Shown here: positions 20,863 through 26,792 of the stretch, in pieces
How positions within the stretch are numbered: position 1 is the stretch's first letter
How the letters are laid out: each line of letters opens with the position of its first letter
Origin: a virus
DNA length: 26,797 nucleotides
Virus record (IMG/VR): IMGVR_UViG_3300024265_002314
Coordinates: 1-26,797 of that record
Strand: one strand, 5' to 3'
The notes under the pieces: generated by a model
What the model saw: only the letters and a program-made list of their open reading frames with translations
What the model was told of the DNA's origin: nothing
Databases searched by the model: none
Made by a program: the position numbers and the translations under genes

Positions 20863-21987
20863 CTATGCACCACCAAATGTAATACCACTTATCCACCCAG
20901 TGCAATTATCAACTGGTGTTCCGCCAGCACCAATTGCTATTTCAAGAGTCCATTGTGTATCTGCTTCCCCTGCACCACTAATCGGATCGTAAACGCAACG
21001 ATTTCCCCACTCTATGGAACCACTAGCTGGCATTTGTATCCAAGCACTATATATTCCTGTTTTAGAACCAGTTACATACCATTCAGCCGTAACTATTACT
21101 CTAAACCAATAAATTGTTGGATCTGCTGGCGGTGTTGTATTCAACCAAGTAGATGGAAAATTATCAGAATAAGAAACATGTGGTGGATTGTCAATTGGTG
21201 TAATTATTGTACCGTTTGAATTAAATCTAACCCACGTAAGCATGGTACCAGCATCTGAACGATTACCGGTTACGTAATAACTACCACCATTTAATGGCAA
21301 TGGTTCTGTTGGGGTTGGTGTAACTGCTGGTGTTCCCGGTGGTGTTGCTGTTGGTGTTGGTGTAGAAGTTACTGCCGGTGTAGAAGTTACTGCCGGTGTT
21401 GGCGAACTTGTGACTGTCACTGTTGGGGTTGGTGTTAGTGATGATGCCGGTGCCGGTGTTGCTGTTGCTGTCACTTGGGCCGTCGGTGTCACCGTCTCCG
21501 TTGGTGTCACTGTTGGCGTGACTGCTGGCGAACCACCCGGTGTTCCCGGTGGAGTACTTGCTGGTGTATTTGGTGGTGTATTTGGTGGTGTTCCCGGTGG
21601 TGTTCCCGGTGGTGTATCAGTTGGTGTCACAGTGGACGTGGCTGAAAATGTTGGTGTCACAGTGGACGTGGGAGTTACCGTGGGTGTTACAGTAGAAGTT
21701 TGTGTATTTGTTGGGGTAAGAGTAGGGGTTGGCGTAACTGTACTCGTTTCTGTTACTGTATTTGTTGGTGTCACCCAGTCTGTTATTACTGATTCTGAAA
21801 AATCAACCAATAGCTGGGTACCAACATCAAATGGATTATTAGATGCTGCATCAGGATCTACAAAGTTGTATTGCTCAAGTATCTCCAAAATTTTGGTATG
21901 ATACGGCTTAACTTCATTGAAATATGTTATAAATGATTGTATGGGTGTAGAAATCCCAGAATCTTCTGCACCGGTATTATCAGTCAT
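20863..21987 (-). CDS. Structural protein with Thr/Pro-rich stalk
   Basis: 374 residues. The N-terminal segment contains FITYFNEVKPYHTKILEILE (residues 19-38), a pattern I associate with phage tail or neck structural proteins. Residues about 75-225 are a stalk of T-V-T-P-T and P-P-G-T-P-P units. The C-terminal 145 residues are strand-rich (WVRFNSNGTIITPI, YWFRVIVTAEWYVTG, WTLEIAIG), likely a small beta-sandwich. It follows an exact late promoter and is arranged like the gene downstream, suggesting that the two make parts of the same structure. A host-binding role for the end is inferred. Confidence 0.75.
   Translation of the reverse strand: MTDNTGAEDSGISTPIQSFITYFNEVKPYHTKILEILEQYNFVDPDAASNNPFDVGTQLLVDFSESVITDWVTPTNTVTETSTVTPTPTLTPTNTQTSTVTPTVTPTSTVTPTFSATSTVTPTDTPPGTPPGTPPNTPPNTPASTPPGTPGGSPAVTPTVTPTETVTPTAQVTATATPAPASSLTPTPTVTVTSSPTPAVTSTPAVTSTPTPTATPPGTPAVTPTPTEPLPLNGGSYYVTGNRSDAGTMLTWVRFNSNGTIITPIDNPPHVSYSDNFPSTWLNTTPPADPTIYWFRVIVTAEWYVTGSKTGIYSAWIQMPASGSIEWGNRCVYDPISGAGEADTQWTLEIAIGAGGTPVDNCTGWISGITFGGA
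21305..21775 (-). repeat. Low-complexity repeat coding a second Thr/Pro stalk
   Basis: Short GTTGGTGT- and GGTGTTCCCGGTG-type units recur throughout and encode the T-P-T and P-P-G-T stalk. Composition is close to the stalk of the downstream gene, so recombination between the two is possible. Confidence 0.85.
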
Positions 21988-22012
21988 CAGAACGCCTCAT
22001 TGTTATACTACA

Positions 22013-22020
22013 TATTTATA
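22013..22020 (-). promoter_or_regulatory. T4-like late promoter (TATAAATA, exact)
   Basis: On the minus strand an exact TATAAATA lies 25 bases before the ATG at 21987, serving the structural gene. Confidence 0.65.
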
Positions 22021-22037
22021 GAGGTATACAATAAGTG

Positions 22038-22244
22038 TTATCCCTGTATTTTTACTTTCATGGATGGTTGAGCTATGGGAAGTGGGTTGAAATCTAGGTT
22101 AAGCACCCGAATGGACCGTTTTAGAGCACCGATAATAGCTTTTTTACGAAGATCAACAATATTTTCGACATCTACGAGAGAAAGAAACGTCTCTAAGTCG
22201 TTCTCATCATAAAGTATTTTAAGATATTCGTTGTCGTATTTCAT
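22038..22244 (-). CDS. Hypothetical small late protein
   Basis: 68 residues, mostly helical: YLKILYDENDLETFLSLV, then ENIVDLRKKAIIGALKRSIR, then a short Pro-rich end. No family recognised. An AATAAATA late-type motif lies 26 bases upstream, and it sits between a primase/small-gene group and the structural genes. Confidence 0.65.
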   Translation of the reverse strand: MKYDNEYLKILYDENDLETFLSLVDVENIVDLRKKAIIGALKRSIRVLNLDFNPLPIAQPSMKVKIQG

Positions 22245-22270
22245 CGGCTAAATAGTGTAATTGTTTACAT

Positions 22271-22278
22271 TATTTATT
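22271..22278 (-). promoter_or_regulatory. T4-like late promoter motif (AATAAATA)
   Basis: On the minus strand AATAAATA, one base from the consensus, 26 bases before the start at 22244. Confidence 0.4.
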
Positions 22279-22298
22279 CAACCGGTGGATATTGTTTT

Positions 22299-22490
22299 TT
22301 AAATGATACGCACGCCTTCAAAAAATTCTTCTGTCAGCGTTGGTCTGGGGGATTTACTACCTTTGGTTCTGGCACGATGAAGTTCAGCCATATGGGTAAG
22401 GACCAAAATAGAACGATTAATTTGAGCCACACGGTCTAAAGTGGTCTTCTTATTAGCCGTGGAACGATTCTGTGTTAAATAATTTACCAT
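22299..22490 (-). CDS. Hypothetical small basic late protein
   Basis: 63 residues from the ATG at 22490, which has CAGGG just upstream and sits 25 bases after a CATAAATA motif; the in-frame codons further upstream would put that motif inside the gene. The protein is basic and helical (NRSTANKKTTLDRVAQINRS, HMAELHRARTKGSK) and ends EEFFEGVRII. Function unknown. Confidence 0.65.
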   Translation of the reverse strand: MVNYLTQNRSTANKKTTLDRVAQINRSILVLTHMAELHRARTKGSKSPRPTLTEEFFEGVRII

Positions 22491-22515
22491 GGTACCCTGC
22501 ATTTGTTTACAAGAG

Positions 22516-22523
22516 TATTTATG
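22516..22523 (-). promoter_or_regulatory. T4-like late promoter motif (CATAAATA)
   Basis: On the minus strand CATAAATA, 25 bases before the chosen start at 22490. It supports that start over the upstream ATGs. Confidence 0.45.
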
Positions 22524-22528
22524 ATAAC

Positions 22529-23575
22529 TCACTGCAAAAAATTATAATTTTTCAACATGAACTCTCTAAGGCGAAGCTTGGCTTCAAAATCATAATAGGT
22601 CTTATCTACTATTGTCTTGAGTACGTACAGTTTGCCAAATTTATTTATAGATTTACATATATCAGTACAGGGCAGTGTATCTGGGAGAGAGATACCCCAC
22701 CCAAGGTCAATGGCTTGTTGAGCTAGGTTCATTCCATCTTTATTATAGTCAGGGATAACTACTTTGTTCCTTCTAGATCTATCCAGAAGCAATACCTTAC
22801 CCTTTTTCATAGCGTTTGCAAGTACGGCCACACCATTGACATGCCATGAATCAAAAAACCCTTCTGTTATATACAATGGGATTTCTGGGTCACTCACATA
22901 CAAATTATCCATCCCAAACATGACAGACTGGCTATCCTCTATGGTTACAGTGATGTATTTTTTGACACTCTCACCAACGAATATCCTCGCTTGCCAGTAA
23001 ATCATGCGGTCATTGTAATATGATGGTATAATAATTCTTGGCCGGAGAGACCTAGATAAATGTATATCCCCATCTAAGGTAGAGTTGGTCTTCCCCGTGG
23101 ATAAGAAAAACGGATAATCGTCTTGGGTCATCTTGTATTTTTCCCACAAGAAATCCCTAGCCTCCTCTGCCAATATGTCATCGTCATCGAATTTGTTCAT
23201 TAGTTTGAAGAAGTCTGGTATGGGTAAGTTGGGCAAATGAACTTTTGTTGGACGCTTTAGAACTTTGCCTTTCTCTGTCTTGATTTTTGAGGTAATAAGG
23301 GCATTTATATCCTTGGGTGGTATACCAAAAGAACGGAAGATGTCGTACATATTCTTAGAATGTGGAGAATCACGGGTTGGATCAAAATTACCATCTATGC
23401 CACAATTAAAGCAGTTGTAGAAGCATATGTCCTCTTCAAACAACCATCCTCCACGAGGTCCCTTGGTATGCGTACCATCACCACAAACCTCACAAAATAT
23501 CTTGTTCCAGCCCTTAGCTGATGGAGAATGTACGAGAGGCACATGAGTTCGTACTATGTCTTCGATAGTATCCAT
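22529..23575 (-). CDS. Stand-alone DNA primase (zinc ribbon and TOPRIM)
   Basis: 348 residues. The N-terminal zinc ribbon has C28-x-x-C31 and C55-x-x-C58 (FCEVCGDG, NCFNCGIDG). The TOPRIM core follows: LYITEGFFDSWHV with Glu238, and VVIPDYNKDG with Asp276 as the metal-binding acids. RIIIPSYYNDRMIYWQARIF near 180-199 matches the conserved strand before TOPRIM in bacterial and phage primases. There is no helicase domain, so it would work with a separate helicase, like T4 gp61 with gp41. It makes RNA primers for the lagging strand. No clear ribosome-binding site precedes the ATG; a TATACT stretch lies immediately upstream. Confidence 0.88.
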   Translation of the reverse strand: MDTIEDIVRTHVPLVHSPSAKGWNKIFCEVCGDGTHTKGPRGGWLFEEDICFYNCFNCGIDGNFDPTRDSPHSKNMYDIFRSFGIPPKDINALITSKIKTEKGKVLKRPTKVHLPNLPIPDFFKLMNKFDDDDILAEEARDFLWEKYKMTQDDYPFFLSTGKTNSTLDGDIHLSRSLRPRIIIPSYYNDRMIYWQARIFVGESVKKYITVTIEDSQSVMFGMDNLYVSDPEIPLYITEGFFDSWHVNGVAVLANAMKKGKVLLLDRSRRNKVVIPDYNKDGMNLAQQAIDLGWGISLPDTLPCTDICKSINKFGKLYVLKTIVDKTYYDFEAKLRLREFMLKNYNFLQ

Positions 23576-23635
23576 GCGCGGAGTATAGCATATTACTGGA
23601 AGTTTAGCTATTTCTTCTTTTTACATGAAGACCGT

Positions 23636-24301
23636 TTAGGTTTTGGGTTTGGGTTTTGAGTTTTTCTCAATCACTTCTTCTTCATCTATATCATAGTTAA
23701 ATTCGACAATTTTATCATCACCGCGTTGCTTAAGGCGCTCTATAAGTTCTACTGAACCAAACCAAAAATCTTTATCCTCACAGACGGCCTGTATTTCCTC
23801 CTCTGTAAGGAAATCCTTATAAAAGGAATGAGCAAGGTCCTTAAAATATTTCTCTGAGAATTTAACTCTCTTAGCTACTTCACCACCCTTACCAATCGCG
23901 CCGTGGCTATAGTTATGAATCATAAAGGAACAATTGTCATTGACAATATAATAGTCCCCGGAGAGAAATATGAATGTCCCGGCTGAACATACCTCACCTT
24001 CTATGACGGTAGTAATTTCCGCCGGGGACTTGGAAATAGCTGATATTATCTGAATAGTGGTATTTAAATCACCGCCCGGTGTGTTAAGATAAATGAATAT
24101 TTTATCATGTGGTTCAGATGTTTTGATGATGTTGAGCATGTCAACATATCTGTCAACTTCATCACTTATTTCCCCTGTGAGGTAGAAATGGTGTATGGTT
24201 ACTGGGATTACTTGAGTATAATGCTTTATGGACTTTTCTTCCAAAAGACCACTTAATAACGGTAATGCACTTAAAATCTCGTCTTCCTCAGAATTTGTCA
24301 T
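23636..24301 (-). CDS. clpP: ClpP-like serine protease (S14 family)
   Basis: 221 residues from the ATG at 24301, with AGGAG at good distance; an adjacent upstream TTG is unlikely. ClpP features are present in order: IFIYLNTPGGDL near 68-79 (oxyanion-hole glycines), EGEVCSAGTFIFLSG with nucleophile Ser106, SFMIHNYSHG with His129, and a final Asp near 178 in EDKDFWFGS. The C-terminus has an acidic and Lys/Pro tail. It could associate with a host Clp ATPase or act in capsid maturation, as S14 enzymes do in some phages. It lies immediately downstream of a tmRNA whose tag ends LAA, the ClpX signal, so tag-dependent proteolysis is an attractive role. Confidence 0.92.
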   Translation of the reverse strand: MTNSEEDEILSALPLLSGLLEEKSIKHYTQVIPVTIHHFYLTGEISDEVDRYVDMLNIIKTSEPHDKIFIYLNTPGGDLNTTIQIISAISKSPAEITTVIEGEVCSAGTFIFLSGDYYIVNDNCSFMIHNYSHGAIGKGGEVAKRVKFSEKYFKDLAHSFYKDFLTEEEIQAVCEDKDFWFGSVELIERLKQRGDDKIVEFNYDIDEEEVIEKNSKPKPKT

Positions 24302-24338
24302 CAAATGGATCTCCTAGATATCTTTGGCTGATAAAAAT

Positions 24339-24346
24339 ATTTATCA
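24339..24346 (-). promoter_or_regulatory. T4-like late promoter motif (GATAAATA) within a palindrome
   Basis: On the minus strand GATAAATA lies 37 bases before the clpP start. It is part of a perfect 8-bp hairpin, CTGATAAA/TTTATCAG with a 4-base loop, at 24328-24347, which could instead be an operator or the end of the tmRNA transcript. Confidence 0.4.
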
Positions 24347-24392
24347 GATCGGAATGCGAGTGAAAATTTTTCGAAATTAAACCTCCTAAAAT

Positions 24393-24417
24393 CAAACGGC
24401 CCCAAAGGAGCCGTTTG
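24393..24417 (-). terminator. Strong hairpin at the end of the tmRNA
   Basis: CAAACGGCTCC and GGGGCCGTTTG form an 11-bp stem (one G-U) with a TTT loop, followed by ATTTTAGG. The position after the tag frame and the short T-run allow either a terminator or a structural helix of the tmRNA coding piece. Confidence 0.55.
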
Positions 24418-24457
24418 GCAGAAACTTGGGTAATAAGGCTTTCCAAACCCCAGAAAA

Positions 24458-24514
24458 TTATGCAGCAAGAGCGAACTCTTCTTCAAAATCTTCGGTATAG
24501 CTTTCATCATTTGC
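24458..24514 (-). other. tmRNA tag reading frame (ANDESYTEDFEEEFALAA)
   Basis: Reading from GCA at 24514, the frame gives ANDESYTEDFEEEFALAA followed by TAA at 24460-24458. With the alanine from the charged tRNA-like end the tag would be 19 residues. It begins A-N-D like most bacterial tags and ends A-L-A-A, the ClpX-type degron. The acidic middle is longer than the E. coli tag and recalls alphaproteobacterial tags ending EEFAxAA. Confidence 0.9.
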
Positions 24515-24685
24515 AGATGTTTTATTTCTCGATATACGGCTCTTGAAACCGGATAGCCCAATAACCTATTCATCCCCTGTCGAAACCAAGGTCACCCCCA
24601 TAAAAATATGCTTGGTGGAGGTGGAGGAAATCGAATCCTCGTCCAGAGCAACTTTCAATTAGAAAGTTTACTATCATTAAGTTAT

Positions 24686-24714
24686 ATATTACACCATGCA
24701 AAAAGGTTTGTCAA
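24686..24714 (-). promoter_or_regulatory. Sigma70 promoter of the tmRNA
   Basis: On the minus strand a perfect TTGACA (24709-24714), 17-base spacer and TAATAT (24686-24691). Transcription would start near 24678, giving an acceptor piece of about 66 bases. This is among the best sigma70 matches of the window and is not of the late type, so the tmRNA is probably made by the unmodified host polymerase. Confidence 0.75.
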
Positions 24715-24726
24715 ATGGTTTTTGAA

Positions 24727-24990
24727 CTAACTCACATGAAGTAAACTGTCAATAGATATCTCCTCAAATGAATCCCATTTACCTATATCAGTGATTTTGC
24801 GTTGCTCGGTATCTACCATTTCACCAGTCCCATGCCCAAAATCGTAATGGGCAATCTCATTTTCCTCATAAAAAACATGTACGGTGTCTGTTTCCTTCTC
24901 CAATTTGTATGTTAACTCATATGGATAGTGCGTAATAACAGCTCTGGCCCAATCTGCGAATGTTGTTTGGTGGTTACCGCTCATTCTCAT
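24727..24990 (-). CDS. Hypothetical small protein
   Basis: 87 residues. The ATG overlaps the preceding stop as ATGA, so it is probably translationally coupled to the 2H phosphoesterase gene. Features: a Trp-containing helix (FADWARAVITHY), strands (ELTYKLEKETDTVHVFYEEN) and an acidic end. No family recognised. Its association with the Acb1-like gene may be meaningful. Confidence 0.65.
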   Translation of the reverse strand: MRMSGNHQTTFADWARAVITHYPYELTYKLEKETDTVHVFYEENEIAHYDFGHGTGEMVDTEQRKITDIGKWDSFEEISIDSLLHVS

Positions 24991-25490
24991 TTGTACTTAC
25001 CATCTAATGCTAATTCTTCTTCGTATTCCCTGTCTATCTCCAGAGAGCCAAGAAGCTCCCCCATGTTGTGGCCCTTATAGTCAAAATCCCCACAATCATA
25101 AGATAATGTCATATGTGGGATAAACTCAGGGAAATCATAGGTAGCCTTGTGTTCATCCATGATTTCTTCGTGTCTATTAACGAGATCTGGGGCATCCATT
25201 ATCACCACCAGAACGTTATTTTCCTCATCACCACTAGAAAAAATGTCCAGCTTTTTAGCCTTGATCTCAATTGGATCATCCAACTTTCCGCGTGGTTTGA
25301 AATCAGGAAGATGCTTACTAGAATGAATGACAGTCAGATGTATCTCTGATTCTTCAACTGGTTCAGGCACATTCAATTTTTCAATTACATCCAAAACCTT
25401 TTCTATTGACTCTTTAGAAAGTCTAACCCCGACGTATGTTCCCTTCTTTGGGGATTGCTTTTTTTCAGTTACGATTTGGGATAATTTCAT
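24987..25490 (-). CDS. acb1: 2H phosphoesterase, Acb1-like anti-CBASS candidate
   Basis: 167 residues. Two H-x-T motifs mark the 2H phosphoesterase fold: HLTVIHSSKH with His51 and Thr53, and FIPHMTLSYDCGD with His126 and Thr128. The surrounding NRHEEIMDEHKATYDFPEFIPHMTLSYD region agrees with what I recall of T4 57B (Acb1), which cleaves the cyclic oligonucleotides of CBASS defence, and the motif spacing (75 residues against 69 in T4) is close. The likely role is therefore hydrolysis of defence signal molecules in the cytoplasm. Oddly, the protein begins MKLSQIVTEKK, like the capsid-targeting-like leaders of other proteins here. The Acb1 match is from memory of the family, not a search. Confidence 0.78.
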   Translation of the reverse strand: MKLSQIVTEKKQSPKKGTYVGVRLSKESIEKVLDVIEKLNVPEPVEESEIHLTVIHSSKHLPDFKPRGKLDDPIEIKAKKLDIFSSGDEENNVLVVIMDAPDLVNRHEEIMDEHKATYDFPEFIPHMTLSYDCGDFDYKGHNMGELLGSLEIDREYEEELALDGKYK

Positions 25491-25491
25491 T

Positions 25492-25761
25492 TCACTTCAC
25501 CGAATCCTCTTCCGTTATGGGAACTAATATGTTCCCATATAACTCAACTATCTTCTCAACCAACACATCAACGGTGCCTTCATCTCTTTCAAGCAAGGCA
25601 GTTTGCATGTTTCTACCATGTGTGTATCTTTGGGTTTCAGATCTATGGGTGCTTATTGACAAATAAAAGTTCCCTTGATCATAGGCAACAGAGTATACTA
25701 AATCCTCTCCCAAACGCTCAATTAACTTTTTATGTAGAATCAGCGTGTCTTTAAATTTCAT
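25492..25761 (-). CDS. Hypothetical small protein
   Basis: 89 residues with AGGA upstream; the ATG lies inside the end of the DHFR gene. It begins MKFKDTLILHKKLIERLGED, perhaps another leader of the MKLxD type ending L-I-E, followed by strands (LVYSVAYDQGNFYLSISTHR) and a helical DVLVEKIVELYG. Function unknown; located between DHFR and the Acb1-like gene. Confidence 0.68.
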   Translation of the reverse strand: MKFKDTLILHKKLIERLGEDLVYSVAYDQGNFYLSISTHRSETQRYTHGRNMQTALLERDEGTVDVLVEKIVELYGNILVPITEEDSVK

Positions 25762-26278
25762 TTTGTTTCCTTTTGTAACATTCGTATATTAAACTGGAAC
25801 CTAATTCTGATGGTTGTGACGTTTCTATTTTAAAGTCTTTGCCCACACTATTGGCACGCCATGAATCAAAAATACCAGTGAGAGATACATCACAGCGATA
25901 ATATCCCGGTATTCTAGTAATATATACGTGGTCGGCAAAGGATAGTCCATCCGTGTAAATAGACTCACCACCAATAAGGAATATAGACTCATTTGTGGCC
26001 AATTTGAGAGCCTCTGGGAGGCTTTTAGCTAGTTCCGCACCCATTGTTATCAGTTCGGGGTTGCGGCTCACAACGATGCTCTGACGGCCTTTGAGAAGGG
26101 CTTTACGCTCTCCAAGCACCTTCACCATGCTATCGTATGTTTTCCTGCCCATAATACAGGTAGAACCCTTTGTTGTTTTAGCAAAAAACTGCATATCTTC
26201 CTTGAAATGCCAAGGAATACCACCATCTTTACCTATGCCTAGAGCATCATCAATCGCCACTATTATCGATATCGTCAT
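25751..26278 (-). CDS. folA: Dihydrofolate reductase
   Basis: 175 residues from the ATG at 26278, with AGGAGA at ideal distance; the frame extends upstream without such a site. DHFR motifs: MTISIIVAIDDALGIGKDGG at the N-terminus (cofactor and Met20-type loop), IPWHFKEDMQFFAKTT with the substrate-binding acid, CIMGRKTYDSM, SIVVSRN and FLIGGESIYTDGL (NADPH-binding Gly-Gly). It reduces dihydrofolate to tetrahydrofolate for thymidylate synthesis, as phage Frd does in T4. No thymidylate synthase gene is seen in the window. The 5' end overlaps the acidic gene by 29 bases. Confidence 0.93.
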   Translation of the reverse strand: MTISIIVAIDDALGIGKDGGIPWHFKEDMQFFAKTTKGSTCIMGRKTYDSMVKVLGERKALLKGRQSIVVSRNPELITMGAELAKSLPEALKLATNESIFLIGGESIYTDGLSFADHVYITRIPGYYRCDVSLTGIFDSWRANSVGKDFKIETSQPSELGSSLIYECYKRKQNEI

Positions 26279-26663
26279 CGTCGTTCTCCTCAAAAATATC
26301 ATTGTGCCATCCGGTAAGAATGGGAACTTCGTCAGGTTCATCCACGTCAGGTTCGTCAGGTTCAGCTATGTCAGGCTCATCAGGCTCATCCAACATATCA
26401 TCTATCATATACAGATCATTCAGTTCTACCCATTTCCTCTCAGTACTGGGTGGTTCTGGATGTTGTGCAGTTCTTTTGGGGGATAATTGTATCTCCACCA
26501 TCATGGGCACAATCTTGGGAGCACGGGCAGCGGTTCGTTTAGATCTGCGCTGTGGGAGAGCACTAGCATCTTCGCGTTTTTTGGCAGTTCTACCTGTCAA
26601 AATATATTCAAGACCTTCATAGATGTAAGTCTTTGACATATCAAGGATTAGTTCATCCATCAT
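26250..26663 (-). CDS. Hypothetical protein with basic and then acidic half
   Basis: 137 residues. The N-terminal half holds a helix and strand (LDMSKTYIYEGLEYILTG) and then a basic, disordered stretch (KKREDASALPQRRSKRTA). Residues about 90-116 are repeated D-E-P-D-E/I units (DEPDEPDIAEPDEPDVDEP), an acidic low-complexity run, and the end is Asp-rich. The opposite charges suggest electrostatic interaction or DNA mimicry, unproven. It starts at tandem ATG codons immediately downstream of a very small ORF. Confidence 0.7.
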   Translation of the reverse strand: MMDELILDMSKTYIYEGLEYILTGRTAKKREDASALPQRRSKRTAARAPKIVPMMVEIQLSPKRTAQHPEPPSTERKWVELNDLYMIDDMLDEPDEPDIAEPDEPDVDEPDEVPILTGWHNDIFEENDDDDIDNSGD

Positions 26664-26741
26664 TTATTTTTCCAAAATCTTATAAATATTCACAAGTTCA
26701 AATGTATTTATCATTTGAATTTCGTCAAGTAGACGAGACAT
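26664..26741 (-). CDS. Possible 25-residue small ORF
   Basis: An ATG at 26741 opens MSRLLDEIQMINTFELVNIY and ends in TAA at 26666-26664, directly before the tandem ATG of the next gene. The tight junction matches the operon style, but no good ribosome-binding site is seen. It could be a real tiny protein or a leader ORF coupling translation. Confidence 0.35.
   Translation of the reverse strand: MSRLLDEIQMINTFELVNIYKILEK
26705..26712 (-). promoter_or_regulatory. T4-like late promoter motif (GATAAATA)
   Basis: On the minus strand GATAAATA lies 41 bases before the start at 26663, at the head of the group containing DHFR and the Acb1-like gene. It falls inside the small ORF, which weakens one of the two calls. 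Confidence 0.35.
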
Positions 26742-26777
26742 AATAGCGATTCTATCTTAGACTAAATTATCACGTCG

Positions 26778-26792
26778 ATGTTAGATTAACAT
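26778..26792. promoter_or_regulatory. Short palindrome, possible operator
   Basis: ATGTTA-GAT-TAACAT is a perfect 6-bp inverted repeat with a 3-base centre, upstream of the minus-strand group at the right end. It may be a regulator site; 6 bp arms can also arise by chance. Confidence 0.25.

Larger units (their letters stand above)
24393..24678 (-). ncRNA. ssrA: Circularly permuted tmRNA (two-piece type)
   Basis: The tRNA-like 3' half comes first on the minus strand: T-arm GAGGA-TTCGATT-TCCTC (24624-24640), acceptor strand CACCTCC (24617-24623), discriminator A and CCA ending at 24613. Only 13 bases later the 5' half begins with GGGGGTGACC at 24599, whose first seven bases pair with CACCTCC (one G-U), and continues TTGGTTTCGACAGGGG as in tmRNA 5' ends. 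The tag reading frame follows at 24514-24458. This order, acceptor piece before coding piece, is that of permuted tmRNAs of alphaproteobacteria and cyanobacteria, cut into two RNAs. The 5' end is set from the promoter and the 3' end at the last strong hairpin; the helix joining the pieces was not settled. tmRNA frees stalled ribosomes and tags the peptide for proteolysis. Confidence 0.92.

Noticed and set aside
21410-21901. A 163-residue plus-strand frame rich in V-G-V-T
   Set aside because: Antisense shadow of the second stalk repeat, by the same reasoning.
24301-24573. A 90-residue minus-strand open frame starting MNRLLGYPVS
   Set aside because: It lies within the tmRNA coding piece; the tag is read in another frame, and its composition does not look like a protein gene.
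24613-24700. An ordinary tRNA gene, because of the CCA, T-arm and a hairpin like an anticodon arm at 24650-24668
   Set aside because: No 5' acceptor strand pairs with CACCTCC upstream; the matching GGGGGTG lies downstream at 24599, followed by a tmRNA 5' end and tag.
26681-26688. An exact TATAAATA on the plus strand near the right end
   Set aside because: No plus-strand gene follows within the window; it probably reflects AT-rich coding sequence of the minus strand.
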